DNA of 39,860 bases from contig JBOHSA010000056.1 of assembly GCA_050732995.1 (NCBI GenBank), positions 1 through 39,860 on the forward strand, in the 5' to 3' direction. The first letter of the stretch is position 1; every line of letters starts with the position of its first letter. The DNA is from JBOHSA01 sp050732995. Its GTDB lineage: Bacteria; Gemmatimonadota; Gemmatimonadetes; Gemmatimonadales; GWC2-71-9. Under the pieces are notes generated by a model. That model had not been told where the DNA came from, ran no database searches, and saw nothing but the letters and a program-made list of their open reading frames with translations. The translations under genes were made by a program, and so were the position numbers. Shown here in pieces: positions 9,729-16,882 of this stretch.

Positions 9729-11344
9729 CGCACGCCCACCGCCTCCCCCGCGTTCCGTCCCGCGAACCCGAGCGTCGCGTAGCTCAGGCCGCGGAACCCC
9801 TCGAGCGTCTCGGCCACCGCCGCGAACGCGTCGGCGGCGCTCTCGGGCGCCCCGTCCCCCACCCTGGTCCCGCTGCGCTCGGCGAGCGCGCCGAGCACCC
9901 ACCACGCCGGGCGGGCCATGCCCGGCGCGGGTTTCGCCTGGAAATAGCGCTGCACCCGGCCGTCCCGGTTGACGAACGTGCCTTCTTCTTCCGCCACGTT
10001 CGCGATCGGGAGGATGAGCTCGGCCGGCGTCCCGCCCCCCGGATCGTCCGGCATCGTGGCGCCGAGGTAGAGCACGGTCCCCGCCGTCTGGACCGCGACC
10101 TGCGGCTCGTCCAGCACCAGCACGACGGCGGCCCGCTCGGCGGCCTTGAGCGCGGCGCCGTAGTCCCGCGTATAGCCCAGGCGCTCGGCGCCCGTCACGT
10201 TGGGCGCGCGCTCGGCGCGCAGCGCGAGGTTCGGCACCCCCGCGAGCGGGGCTTCGTCCCCCATCACCAGCTGGAACGCCCCGCTCCAGACGAAGTCCGC
10301 CAGCAGGCGGCGCGCGAAGAACAGCGCCTCGGTGGACGCCCGCGGCGAGACGATGGCCACAGCCGTCTGACCATTCCCCCCCCCCTCGCCCGCGCCCATC
10401 GCACCGCGCAGGATCGTCCGGGCGCGGTCCAGCGCCTCGTCCCAGTCCACCGCGCGATAGCCGCCCCGTCCCGCCCCGCCTGTGCCCGGCTGCTTGACCA
10501 GGGGCGCTTCGATGCGCTCCCCGCGGTTCATCCAGCGGTACGTCATCCGGCCGTGGTCGCAGATGAAATACCGGTTCACCTCGAGGTTCGGGCGTGGGCG
10601 CACCCGGACCACCACGGTGTCGCGCACGTCGAGCGTGACGTTGCAGCCCTGCGAGCAGCCGGTGCAGATCGAGGCGGTCTTGTCCAGCTCCCAGGCGCGC
10701 GCCTTGTGCAGGAAGTCCTTCGACAGGAGCGACCCCACCGGGCACAGGTCCACCACGTTGCCGGCCCAGGGATGGTCGAGCCGGGCGTCGGGGTGTATGC
10801 CGATGAAGGCGCGGTCACCGCGCTCCGACACGTTGAGCACCGGCTCGCGGGCCACGTCCTCCATGAACCGCACGCAGCGCGTGCACAGGATGCAGCGGTT
10901 GGGCACGTACAGCACGTCCGGCCCGAAGTCCTCGACGGGGTTGAAGCGCTTGGCGTACTCGGCGTAGCGCGTGCCGGCGCGGCCTTCCTGGAACACGAAG
11001 TCCTGCAGCTCGCACTCGCCCGCCTGGTCGCAGATCGGACAGTCGAGCGGGTGGTTGATCAGGAGCAGCTCGAGCACGCCCGTGCGGGCGTCCTTGGCCT
11101 GGGCGGTCTGCGTCTTGACGACCATCCCCTCGGCCACCGGGGTGGCGCAGGCGATCTGGAGCTTGGGGGCCTTCTCGATCTCGACCAGGCACATGCGGCA
11201 CACGCCCGCGACCGCGAGCCCGGGGTGGTAGCAGTAGTGTGGCACGAGGACGCCGGCCCGCTTGGCGGCCTCGATGACGAGCGTCCCTTTGGGGACGCTC
11301 ACCGGCACGTCATCGATCGTCAGACGTACGAGTTCGTCGGCCAT
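9725..11344 (-). CDS. nuoG: NADH-quinone oxidoreductase subunit G (short form, with N7 motif)
   Basis: NuoG is the peripheral-arm Fe-S subunit. Cluster ligands are all readable: [2Fe-2S] N1b at Cys38/49/52/66; N5 at His98, Cys102/105/111; N4 at Cys151/154/157/201; and an extra CxxCxxxCx27C set at Cys227/230/234/262 that matches the N7 cluster known from some bacteria. The molybdopterin-oxidoreductase-like region after residue 270 is short and degenerate, so the protein has 539 residues against about 780-910 in Thermus or E. coli. A ten-base C run (10376-10385) codes part of a glycine linker near residue 320. The ATG at 11344 has an AGGAG ribosome site about 6 nt upstream, and is one of the few nuo starts not overlapping the previous gene. 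Confidence 0.94.
   Translation of the reverse strand: MADELVRLTIDDVPVSVPKGTLVIEAAKRAGVLVPHYCYHPGLAVAGVCRMCLVEIEKAPKLQIACATPVAEGMVVKTQTAQAKDARTGVLELLLINHPLDCPICDQAGECELQDFVFQEGRAGTRYAEYAKRFNPVEDFGPDVLYVPNRCILCTRCVRFMEDVAREPVLNVSERGDRAFIGIHPDARLDHPWAGNVVDLCPVGSLLSKDFLHKARAWELDKTASICTGCSQGCNVTLDVRDTVVVRVRPRPNLEVNRYFICDHGRMTYRWMNRGERIEAPLVKQPGTGGAGRGGYRAVDWDEALDRARTILRGAMGAGEGGGNGQTAVAIVSPRASTEALFFARRLLADFVWSGAFQLVMGDEAPLAGVPNLALRAERAPNVTGAERLGYTRDYGAALKAAERAAVVLVLDEPQVAVQTAGTVLYLGATMPDDPGGGTPAELILPIANVAEEEGTFVNRDGRVQRYFQAKPAPGMARPAWWVLGALAERSGTRVGDGAPESAADAFAAVAETLEGFRGLSYATLGFAGRNAGEAVGVR
10376..10385 (+). repeat. 10-base C homopolymer inside nuoG
   Basis: Ten consecutive C on the plus strand encode a glycine-rich linker in the degenerate molybdopterin-like region of NuoG, after all Fe-S ligands. 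Slippage would still truncate the protein. Confidence 0.85.
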
Positions 11345-11363
11345 CGTGCTCCTAACACCTGTT

Positions 11364-12644
11364 TCACGCCACCAGCACCGGCTTGCGCTTGCCCGCGAGG
11401 TAGTCCGCGAACTCGCTCCGGAACTTCTTGATCCCACTCACGACCGGCGCGGCGCACGAGTCCGAGAGCACACAGATCGTCTTTCCGGTCATGTTGTCCG
11501 ACAGATCGAGCAGCAGGTCGAGGTCGGTCGTCTTGCCCTGCCCGGCCAGGATCCGCTCGAGGATCTTCATGGTCCAGGCGGTGCCTTCGCGGCACTGGGT
11601 GCACTGGGCGCACGACTCGTGGGCGTAGAACCGCGCGAGGCGCATGATCTGGTAGACCATGTCGGCCGAGTCGTCGAACACGATCACGCCGCCCGAGCCC
11701 AGCATGGTGCCCTGCTCCACGCAGCCCTCGTAATCGAGCAGGCAGCGCTCGGTCTCTTCCCGGTTCAGGATCGGCACGGACGAGCCGCCGGGAATGCAGG
11801 CCTTGAGCGTCCGGCCCTCGGGCACCCCGCCGCACAGATCGTACAGCAGGGTCTTGAGCGGGAAGCCGAGCGTGACCTCGTAGTTGCCCGGCTTGCGCAC
11901 GTGGCCGCACACCGAGAACAGCTTGGTGCCCGTGCTCTTGGGGTTCGACAGGCACAGGGCCTTGTACCAGGCCGCGCCCTGTTTGAGGATATGCGGCACG
12001 GCGGCGAGGGTCTCGACGTTGTTGATCGTCGTGGGCATGCCGAACAGCCCTGCGGCCGCGGGGAACGGCGGCTTGATGCGCGGGTTGCCGCGCTTGCCCT
12101 CGATCGAGTTCATCAGCGCCGTTTCCTCGCCGCAGATATAGGCGCCGGCGCCGCGGTGCAGGTGGATTTTGATCTTGCCGAACACGCCGGCCGCCGCGGC
12201 CTCGGCCAGCGCCCGCTCCATGATCGTCCAGGGCTCGGTGAACTCGCCCCGGATGTAGATGTAGGCCACGTCCGCCTGGATCGCGTGGGCGGCGATGGCG
12301 GTGCCTTCGAGCAACGCGTGCGGCGTCCACCGAATGATCTCGCGGTCCTTGAACGTGCCCGGCTCGGACTCGTCCGCGTTGACGCACAGGTAATGCGGCT
12401 TGGTCTTTTCCTTGGGCATGAACGACCACTTCAACCCCGTGGGGAACCCCGCGCCGCCGCGGCCCCGCAACCCGGATTCCTTGACGACGTCGGTGACCGC
12501 AGCCGCGGTCATCGCCAGCGCCTGCTTCAGCGTCTCGTAGCCGCCGCGCTTCACCCAGCCCTTGTACGTGCGCGCCTCGGCCTCCCCGAAGTGCTTGGAG
12601 AGAACCATCGTCTCGTGAGGGTGAGGCTTGTGAGGATATCCCAT
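11364..12644 (-). CDS. nuoF: NADH-quinone oxidoreductase subunit F
   Basis: NuoF carries the NADH- and FMN-binding sites and cluster N3, where electrons enter complex I. At 426 residues it has the usual length. The flavin/nucleotide glycine-rich loops are seen as LRGRGGAGFPTGLKW (residues 59-73) and RGAGAYICGEETAL (164-177). Cluster N3 ligands are Cys345/348/351 and Cys391. The ATG at 12644 lies 34 nt after the nuoE stop with AGGGAA a little upstream, and the downstream gap to nuoG is 19 nt. Confidence 0.97.
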   Translation of the reverse strand: MGYPHKPHPHETMVLSKHFGEAEARTYKGWVKRGGYETLKQALAMTAAAVTDVVKESGLRGRGGAGFPTGLKWSFMPKEKTKPHYLCVNADESEPGTFKDREIIRWTPHALLEGTAIAAHAIQADVAYIYIRGEFTEPWTIMERALAEAAAAGVFGKIKIHLHRGAGAYICGEETALMNSIEGKRGNPRIKPPFPAAAGLFGMPTTINNVETLAAVPHILKQGAAWYKALCLSNPKSTGTKLFSVCGHVRKPGNYEVTLGFPLKTLLYDLCGGVPEGRTLKACIPGGSSVPILNREETERCLLDYEGCVEQGTMLGSGGVIVFDDSADMVYQIMRLARFYAHESCAQCTQCREGTAWTMKILERILAGQGKTTDLDLLLDLSDNMTGKTICVLSDSCAAPVVSGIKKFRSEFADYLAGKRKPVLVA

Positions 12645-12678
12645 TACCGATTCCCTGGCGGACCACCCCGAGTGCGGC

Positions 12679-13191
12679 TCATTTGTACTTCCTCACGATC
12701 TCCGGCACCCGCTCCGGCGTCACGCTCTCGATGAAGTCGTCGTCCACGAGAATCGGCGTCGCGAAGCCGCAGGCCCCCAGGCACTCCACCTCGATCACGG
12801 TCCAGCGGCCGTCGGGACTGGTGGCGCCGAGGTCTTTGGTCCCGGTGTGCTCCAGGAACGCGCGCACCACCCCTTCGGCGCCGCACAGGTTGCAGGGTGA
12901 CGTCGTGCAGATCTGCACGAAATGCCTCCCGACCGGGTGCTGGTGGTACATGGTGTAGAACGTCACCACGCCCTTCACGTAGGCCGGCGTCAGCCCCAGC
13001 ACCTCCCCGACCTCCGTCATGTTGCGGTCCGAGATCCAGCCGCGCTCCTGCTGCACCAGCCACAGCGCCGGCAGGAGCGCCGCGGCCTTGACGGGATAGC
13101 GGGTGAGGATCTCGTGCAGCCGCTCGAGCGTCTTGCCCGTGAACACCGCCTGGTACTCCTCGATCGGCGAGCCGGGCTGCGCCGTGCTCAT
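12679..13191 (-). CDS. nuoE: NADH-quinone oxidoreductase subunit E
   Basis: NuoE is the thioredoxin-fold subunit that pairs with NuoF and holds the off-path [2Fe-2S] cluster N1a. Ligands are Cys95, Cys100, Cys137 and Cys141 (Cx4C and Cx3C). The helical N-terminal domain is seen in ALLPALWLVQQERGWI. The protein is 170 residues. The ATG at 13191 overlaps the nuoD stop as ATGA, which settles the start against a longer frame reaching 13572. Confidence 0.96.
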   Translation of the reverse strand: MSTAQPGSPIEEYQAVFTGKTLERLHEILTRYPVKAAALLPALWLVQQERGWISDRNMTEVGEVLGLTPAYVKGVVTFYTMYHQHPVGRHFVQICTTSPCNLCGAEGVVRAFLEHTGTKDLGATSPDGRWTVIEVECLGACGFATPILVDDDFIESVTPERVPEIVRKYK

Positions 13192-14471
13192 CGGTCCACC
13201 TCGCCCATCACGATGTCCACCGAGGCATTGATCGCGATCAAGTCGGACAACAGGTGCCCCTCGGCCATCTTGGGCAAGACGGACAGGTTGATGAACGAGG
13301 GCGGCCGGATGCGCCAACGCACCGGTTTGGCGCCCCCGTCGGAGACGAAGTAGTTCCCGAGCTCGCCCTTCGGGTTCTCGATCCCGACGTAGGCCTCGCC
13401 CACCGGCGCCTTGACCCCTTCCATCACCTGCTTGAAGTGGAAGATCATCGCCTCCATATCGCTCATGGCGCGCGATTTGGGCGGCAGGATCACGCGCGGG
13501 TCGTCCACGTTGATCGGGCCGTCCGGCAGGCGGTCGAGCGCCTGCTCGAGGATGCGGTTCGACTGGTGGCACTCCTCGAGCCGCACGAGGTAGCGGTCGT
13601 ACACGTCGCCGTGCTCGCCCACGGGGACGTCGAACTCATAGGTCTCGTAGCCGAGGTAGGGTTTGTCCTTGCGCAGGTCGTAGGCCACGCCGCTGGCCCG
13701 CAGCATCGGCCCCGAGAGCGAGTGGTTGATCGCCTCCGCCGCCGAGAGCACGCCGACGCCCTGGGTGCGCCCCGCCCAGACGGCGTTGCGCGTGAGCACC
13801 CGGTCGAGCTCGGCGAGCGTCTTGGGGAATGTGCGCGTGAAGTGCCGCAGCGCCGGGACGAATCCCTCGGGGATGTCCGCCATCAGGCCGCCCACCCGCG
13901 TGAGGCTCGTGGTGAGCCGCGCGCCGGTCCACATCTCCTGGAGGTTGTAGATCCGCTCACGCTCCTGGAACGCCCACAGGAAGGGCGTGAAGGCGCCGAG
14001 GTCGATGGCGGTGGTGCCGAGCCACACCATGTGGGAGATGATGCGGCTCATCTCGCAGGCGATCACGCGCAGCACGACGCACCGCGGCGTGAGCTCGACA
14101 CCCATGAGCTTCTCGGCCGCGAGCGCGGCGCCGACGTTGTTGGCCATCGGCGACAGGTAGTCGGTGCGGTCCGTGAGCGGAATGATCTGGTTGTAGTGCC
14201 GGTATTCGCCCAGCTTCTCGAAGCCCGAGTGCAGGTAGCCCAGATGCGGAATGACGCGCAGCACTGTCTCGCCCTCCAGCTCAACGACGAGGCGGAGCAC
14301 GCCGTGCGTGGCGGGGTGCTGCGGCCCGATGTTGATCAGGAGATGCTCGTGGCCCAGGCCGGGCTCCGCCTCCGGCTCGGGGGCCGCGGCCGTGAGCGGC
14401 GCGCGGATCGGATGGCCCCGGGCGTCGAGCGCGGGCGTGGCGAGGTCCAGCTCGACGGTGCGCCTGGTCAT
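13188..14471 (-). CDS. nuoD: NADH-quinone oxidoreductase subunit D
   Basis: This 49-kDa-type subunit forms the quinone pocket with NuoB and descends from the hydrogenase large subunit. The protein has 427 residues, with an extra 40-residue, alanine/proline-rich N-terminal extension before the conserved NIGPQHPATHGVLRL segment (around residues 46-60). Further landmarks are HLGYLHSGFEKL, DRTDYLSPMANN and the C-terminal VDIVMGEVDR that ends the family. NuoC is not fused to it, unlike in E. coli. The ATG at 14471 overlaps the nuoC stop (ATGA). Confidence 0.96.
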   Translation of the reverse strand: MTRRTVELDLATPALDARGHPIRAPLTAAAPEPEAEPGLGHEHLLINIGPQHPATHGVLRLVVELEGETVLRVIPHLGYLHSGFEKLGEYRHYNQIIPLTDRTDYLSPMANNVGAALAAEKLMGVELTPRCVVLRVIACEMSRIISHMVWLGTTAIDLGAFTPFLWAFQERERIYNLQEMWTGARLTTSLTRVGGLMADIPEGFVPALRHFTRTFPKTLAELDRVLTRNAVWAGRTQGVGVLSAAEAINHSLSGPMLRASGVAYDLRKDKPYLGYETYEFDVPVGEHGDVYDRYLVRLEECHQSNRILEQALDRLPDGPINVDDPRVILPPKSRAMSDMEAMIFHFKQVMEGVKAPVGEAYVGIENPKGELGNYFVSDGGAKPVRWRIRPPSFINLSVLPKMAEGHLLSDLIAINASVDIVMGEVDR

Positions 14472-15088
14472 TCGGAGTGCGGGATCTTGCCCCGCTCGCC
14501 CCGGCGCAGCCGCTCCTTCATGTCGGGGGGCAGCTCCTCGAAGGCGTCGGCGATGGAGAGCTCCTCCATCGAGTAGTGAGCTTCGGGATTCGCGGCCAGC
14601 GCCTGGCGCACCTGCTCTGCTCGGCTGAAGCGGCCCCGGAGCGGGAAGTCCTTGCGCAGCGGATACCCCTCGGCATAGTTCTCCCACATGAGGATCCGCC
14701 GCAAGTCGGGGTGGCCGCGGAAGCTGACGCCGAACATGTCGTAGACCTCGCGCTCGAGCCAGTCCGCGCCGGCCCAGAGGGCGACCACGGAATCGACCGT
14801 CAGCTCGCTCGCCGGGTCGAGCTCCACCTTGACGCGCAGATCCGCCCGCCGCTCGAGCGCGCGCAGGAAGTAGACCACCTCGAGCGGCCGCTCGCGGTCG
14901 CGGTACTCCACGGCGGTCACGTCCACCAGGTAGGTGAAGCACTGGTCGGGGGTGTCGCGGAGCCAGCGCATCACGTCGAGCAGCCGCGCCGCCTGGACCA
15001 GGATGACGGGCTCGCCGTCCCGGGCCACGTGCGCGCGGCCGATCGCCTCGCCGAACGTCGCGCGGAGGGCCTCGACGGTCGAGTTCAC
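14468..15088 (-). CDS. nuoC: NADH-quinone oxidoreductase subunit C
   Basis: This 30-kDa-type subunit of the complex I peripheral arm contains no cofactor. The family signature EREVYDMFGVSFRGHPDLRR is present around residues 113-132, followed by ILMWENYAEGYPLRKDFPL. It is 206 residues long. The GTG at 15088 overlaps the nuoB stop (GTGA) and gives the conserved short N-terminus; the frame extending to 15592 lies antiphase within nuoB and was rejected. The C-terminal 50 residues are charged and not conserved. Confidence 0.95.
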   Translation of the reverse strand: MNSTVEALRATFGEAIGRAHVARDGEPVILVQAARLLDVMRWLRDTPDQCFTYLVDVTAVEYRDRERPLEVVYFLRALERRADLRVKVELDPASELTVDSVVALWAGADWLEREVYDMFGVSFRGHPDLRRILMWENYAEGYPLRKDFPLRGRFSRAEQVRQALAANPEAHYSMEELSIADAFEELPPDMKERLRRGERGKIPHSE

Positions 15089-15705
15089 GCCGAGCGGAAC
15101 TGGTGTACCGAGTTGCCGAAGGGCTCCGAGATCTCGTCGATCTGCTCGGGTGGCAGGCGCAGGCCCCGCTCGTCGAGTAGCTGTTCCTCGCGCCGGGGCA
15201 CCGCGTCGAACAACGACTCGCCCTTGATCTTCTTGTGCAGGAGCAGGATGCCGTAGAGCAGGCCCTCGGGTCGCGGCGGGCAGCCCGGCACGTACACGTC
15301 CACGGGCACGATCGTGTCGATCCCCTGCACCATCGCGTAGTTGTCGAAGATCCCGCCGGTCGAGGCGCAGGCGCCCATGGAGATCACCCACTTGGGTTGG
15401 GGCATCTGGTCGTAGATCCGCCGGATGACCGGGGCCAGCTTGAACGGCAGTCGGCCGGCGCAGATCAGCACGTCGGCCTGGCGGGGCGAAAAGGCCTGGC
15501 GCTCCATGCCGAAGCGCGCGAAATCGAAGCGGCTCGCCGCGGTCGCCATGAACTCGATGGCGCAGCACGCGGTCCCGAACGGCATCGGCCACAGCGAGTT
15601 CGCCCGCGACGCGTTCACCGCCCAGTCGATCAGCTGCTGAAACCTGGCCAGGAGAAAGTTGGGGCTTTGGCCCGCCACTTCTTTGGTCTCGACCACTTGC
15701 TTCAT
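15085..15705 (-). CDS. nuoB: NADH-quinone oxidoreductase subunit B
   Basis: NuoB holds cluster N2, which passes electrons to quinone. The tandem-cysteine motif Cys47-Cys48 (FGTACCAIEFM) plus Cys113 (SMGACASTGG) and Cys142 (VPGCPPRPEG) supply the four ligands. The ATG at 15705 is preferred over the GTG two codons upstream because GAGGTGG then sits at proper ribosome-site distance. The protein has 206 residues. It is separated from nuoA by an unusual 73-nt gap containing 13-nt periodic repeats. Confidence 0.96.
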   Translation of the reverse strand: MKQVVETKEVAGQSPNFLLARFQQLIDWAVNASRANSLWPMPFGTACCAIEFMATAASRFDFARFGMERQAFSPRQADVLICAGRLPFKLAPVIRRIYDQMPQPKWVISMGACASTGGIFDNYAMVQGIDTIVPVDVYVPGCPPRPEGLLYGILLLHKKIKGESLFDAVPRREEQLLDERGLRLPPEQIDEISEPFGNSVHQFRSA

Positions 15706-15721
15706 CGCCACCTCAGCAGGT

Positions 15722-15767
15722 GTCCAACGCTGTCGTTAGACGTAGGTGTTGGACGCCCTCGTTGGAC
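15722..15767 (-). repeat. Thirteen-nt periodic heptamer array between nuoA and nuoB
   Basis: Read on the minus strand, the heptamers GTCCAAC (15767-15761), GTCCAAC (15754-15748) and GTCTAAC (15741-15735) recur at exactly 13-nt spacing. The next 13-nt step (15728-15722) is GTTGGAC, the inverse complement. The last unit can pair with either GTCCAAC to make a 7-bp hairpin. It lies in the leader of nuoB, just before its GAGG ribosome site. Whether it is a folding element, a protein site or a decayed tandem repeat cannot be told. Confidence 0.6.
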
Positions 15768-15778
15768 GGCTCTCAGGT

Positions 15779-16162
15779 TTAGTCCCACTCCAACGCCCCC
15801 CGCTTCCAGACGTAGACGTACCCCACGCCGAGAATCACCAGGAACACGAGCATCTCGACCAGCAGGAACCCCATGCTCGGCCCGGTGGCGGCGGCGGCGG
15901 CGTCCCGCCCGAAGAAAATCGCGCCCCAGGGGATCAGGAACACCGTCTCGATGTCGAAGAGGATGAAGAGCATCGCGACGAGGTAGAACCGCACGGAAAA
16001 CCGCTCGCGCGCGGTGCCCAGGGGCGGCATGCCGCTCTCGTAGGGGGCGTCCTTGAGCGGCGTGGAGCGGCGCGGGCCGGCGAAATGGGAGAGCACCAAC
16101 ATCCCAGCCGCGTTGGCCGCGACGAAGCCCAACAGGAGCAGGAAGGTGACGTACGGTTGCAT
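15779..16162 (-). CDS. nuoA: NADH-quinone oxidoreductase subunit A
   Basis: NuoA is a three-helix membrane subunit at the quinone-chamber hinge of complex I (127 residues). Conserved features are the loop APYESGMPPLGTARERFSV, with its catalytically sensitive cysteine position replaced by serine-glycine sequence, and the helix FILFDIETVFLIPWG carrying conserved acidic residues. It is the first gene of the 14-gene nuo operon; a sigma70-like promoter lies upstream at 16196-16224, giving a leader of about 27 nt. ATG at 16162 is the only plausible start. No strong ribosome site is seen. Confidence 0.95.
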   Translation of the reverse strand: MQPYVTFLLLLGFVAANAAGMLVLSHFAGPRRSTPLKDAPYESGMPPLGTARERFSVRFYLVAMLFILFDIETVFLIPWGAIFFGRDAAAAATGPSMGFLLVEMLVFLVILGVGYVYVWKRGALEWD

Positions 16163-16170
16163 GGCCGCTC

Positions 16171-16184
16171 GTGAAAAAATTCAC
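16171..16184. promoter_or_regulatory. Palindrome GTGAA-AAAA-TTCAC in the nuo leader
   Basis: Fourteen bases form a 5-bp inverted repeat with a 4-nt A/T spacer. It lies between the predicted nuo transcription start (about 16189) and the nuoA ATG at 16162. It might be an operator or a weak hairpin over the ribosome-binding region; its A/T content stands out against very GC-rich surroundings. Function is unproven. Confidence 0.35.
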
Positions 16185-16195
16185 TTAGCGCCGAA

Positions 16196-16224
16196 AAACT
16201 ACCCCGCCCCCGCCCCGCTGTCAA
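16196..16224 (-). promoter_or_regulatory. Sigma70-type promoter of the nuo operon
   Basis: On the minus strand, a perfect -35 box TTGACA (16224-16219) is followed by a 17-nt spacer of G/C only (16218-16202) and the -10 box TAGTTT (16201-16196). The start of transcription would fall near 16189, about 27 nt before nuoA. Spacing is optimal and it heads the whole nuo cluster. Confidence 0.75.
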
Positions 16225-16258
16225 CCGGACCGAGTGGCGTAAGTGACGGTGGCGTCAA

Positions 16259-16264
16259 TATATT
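16259..16264 (+). promoter_or_regulatory. Candidate -10 element of dcd (possible leaderless transcript)
   Basis: TATATT lies 8 nt before the dcd ATG. A transcript initiated from it would begin at or within a base or two of the start codon. No Shine-Dalgarno sequence precedes dcd, which fits leaderless translation. No good -35 box is visible at 16-18 nt upstream. Similar placement is seen before moaD and ybbA. Confidence 0.45.
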
Positions 16265-16272
16265 GCGGCCCC

Positions 16273-16833
16273 ATGTCCATCAAATCCGACCGCTGGATCC
16301 GACGCATGGCCCAAGACCACCGCATGATCGAGCCGTTCGCCGACGGCCAGGTGCGCCAGGGCGTCATCTCCTTCGGCGTGTCCTCCTACGGCTACGACAT
16401 GCGGGTGGCACCCGAATTCAAGATCTTCACCAACGCCCTCTCGGCCGTGGTCGACCCGAAACACTTCGATCCCAAGTCGTTCGTCGAGTTCACCGGCGAC
16501 GTCTGCATCGTCCCGCCGAACTCGTTCGCCCTCGCCCGCTCGGTCGAGTACTTCCGCATCCCCCGCAACGTCCTCACGGTGTGCGTCGGCAAGAGCACCT
16601 ACGCCCGGTGCGGCATCATCACCAACGTGACGCCGTTCGAGCCCGAATGGGAGGGATTCGTCACGCTCGAGATCTCCAACACCACCCCGCTGCCCGCCCG
16701 GATCTACGCCAACGAGGGAATCGCGCAGGTGCTGTTCTTCACGGCGGACGAAGGAGACGAGTGCCAGCAGAGTTATGCGGACAAGAAGGGGAAGTATCAG
16801 GCGCAGAAGGGGATTACACTGCCAAGACTCTGA
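16273..16833 (+). CDS. dcd: dCTP deaminase
   Basis: Dcd converts dCTP to dUTP (some members go on to dUMP) and so supplies thymidylate synthesis. The 186-residue trimeric-fold protein has the conserved ISFGVSSYGYDMRV segment, GKSTYARCGI (Ser108 and Arg112 equivalent to catalytic residues of the E. coli enzyme) and TLEISNTTPLP with the catalytic Glu133. ATG 16273 was chosen because MSIKSDRWIRRM is the conserved N-terminus; a GTG ten codons upstream is in frame but would precede the likely -10 element. It is transcribed away from nuo and converges on the DUF2339 gene. The bifunctional versus monofunctional type cannot be decided here. Confidence 0.94.
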   Translation: MSIKSDRWIRRMAQDHRMIEPFADGQVRQGVISFGVSSYGYDMRVAPEFKIFTNALSAVVDPKHFDPKSFVEFTGDVCIVPPNSFALARSVEYFRIPRNVLTVCVGKSTYARCGIITNVTPFEPEWEGFVTLEISNTTPLPARIYANEGIAQVLFFTADEGDECQQSYADKKGKYQAQKGITLPRL

Positions 16834-16849
16834 AACGTAAGGCTGAGAT

Positions 16850-16882
16850 CGTATGGTCAACGACGTACGCTGCTGACCCTAC
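16850..16882. terminator. Inverted repeat between convergent dcd and DUF2339 genes
   Basis: CGTATGGTCA at 16850-16859 pairs with TGACCCTACG at 16873-16882 with one mismatch, enclosing a 13-nt loop. It overlaps the last codons of the minus-strand gene and follows dcd by 17 nt. Lacking a clear T-run, it is a terminator-like hairpin at a convergent boundary rather than a classic intrinsic terminator. Confidence 0.35.

Noticed and set aside
15722..15767. Integron attC-like site in the nuoA-nuoB gap
   Set aside because: GTCCAAC/GTTGGAC fits the RYYYAAC/GTTRRRY core pattern. The element is too short (46 nt), there is no integrase or cassette nearby, and it sits inside the nuo operon.
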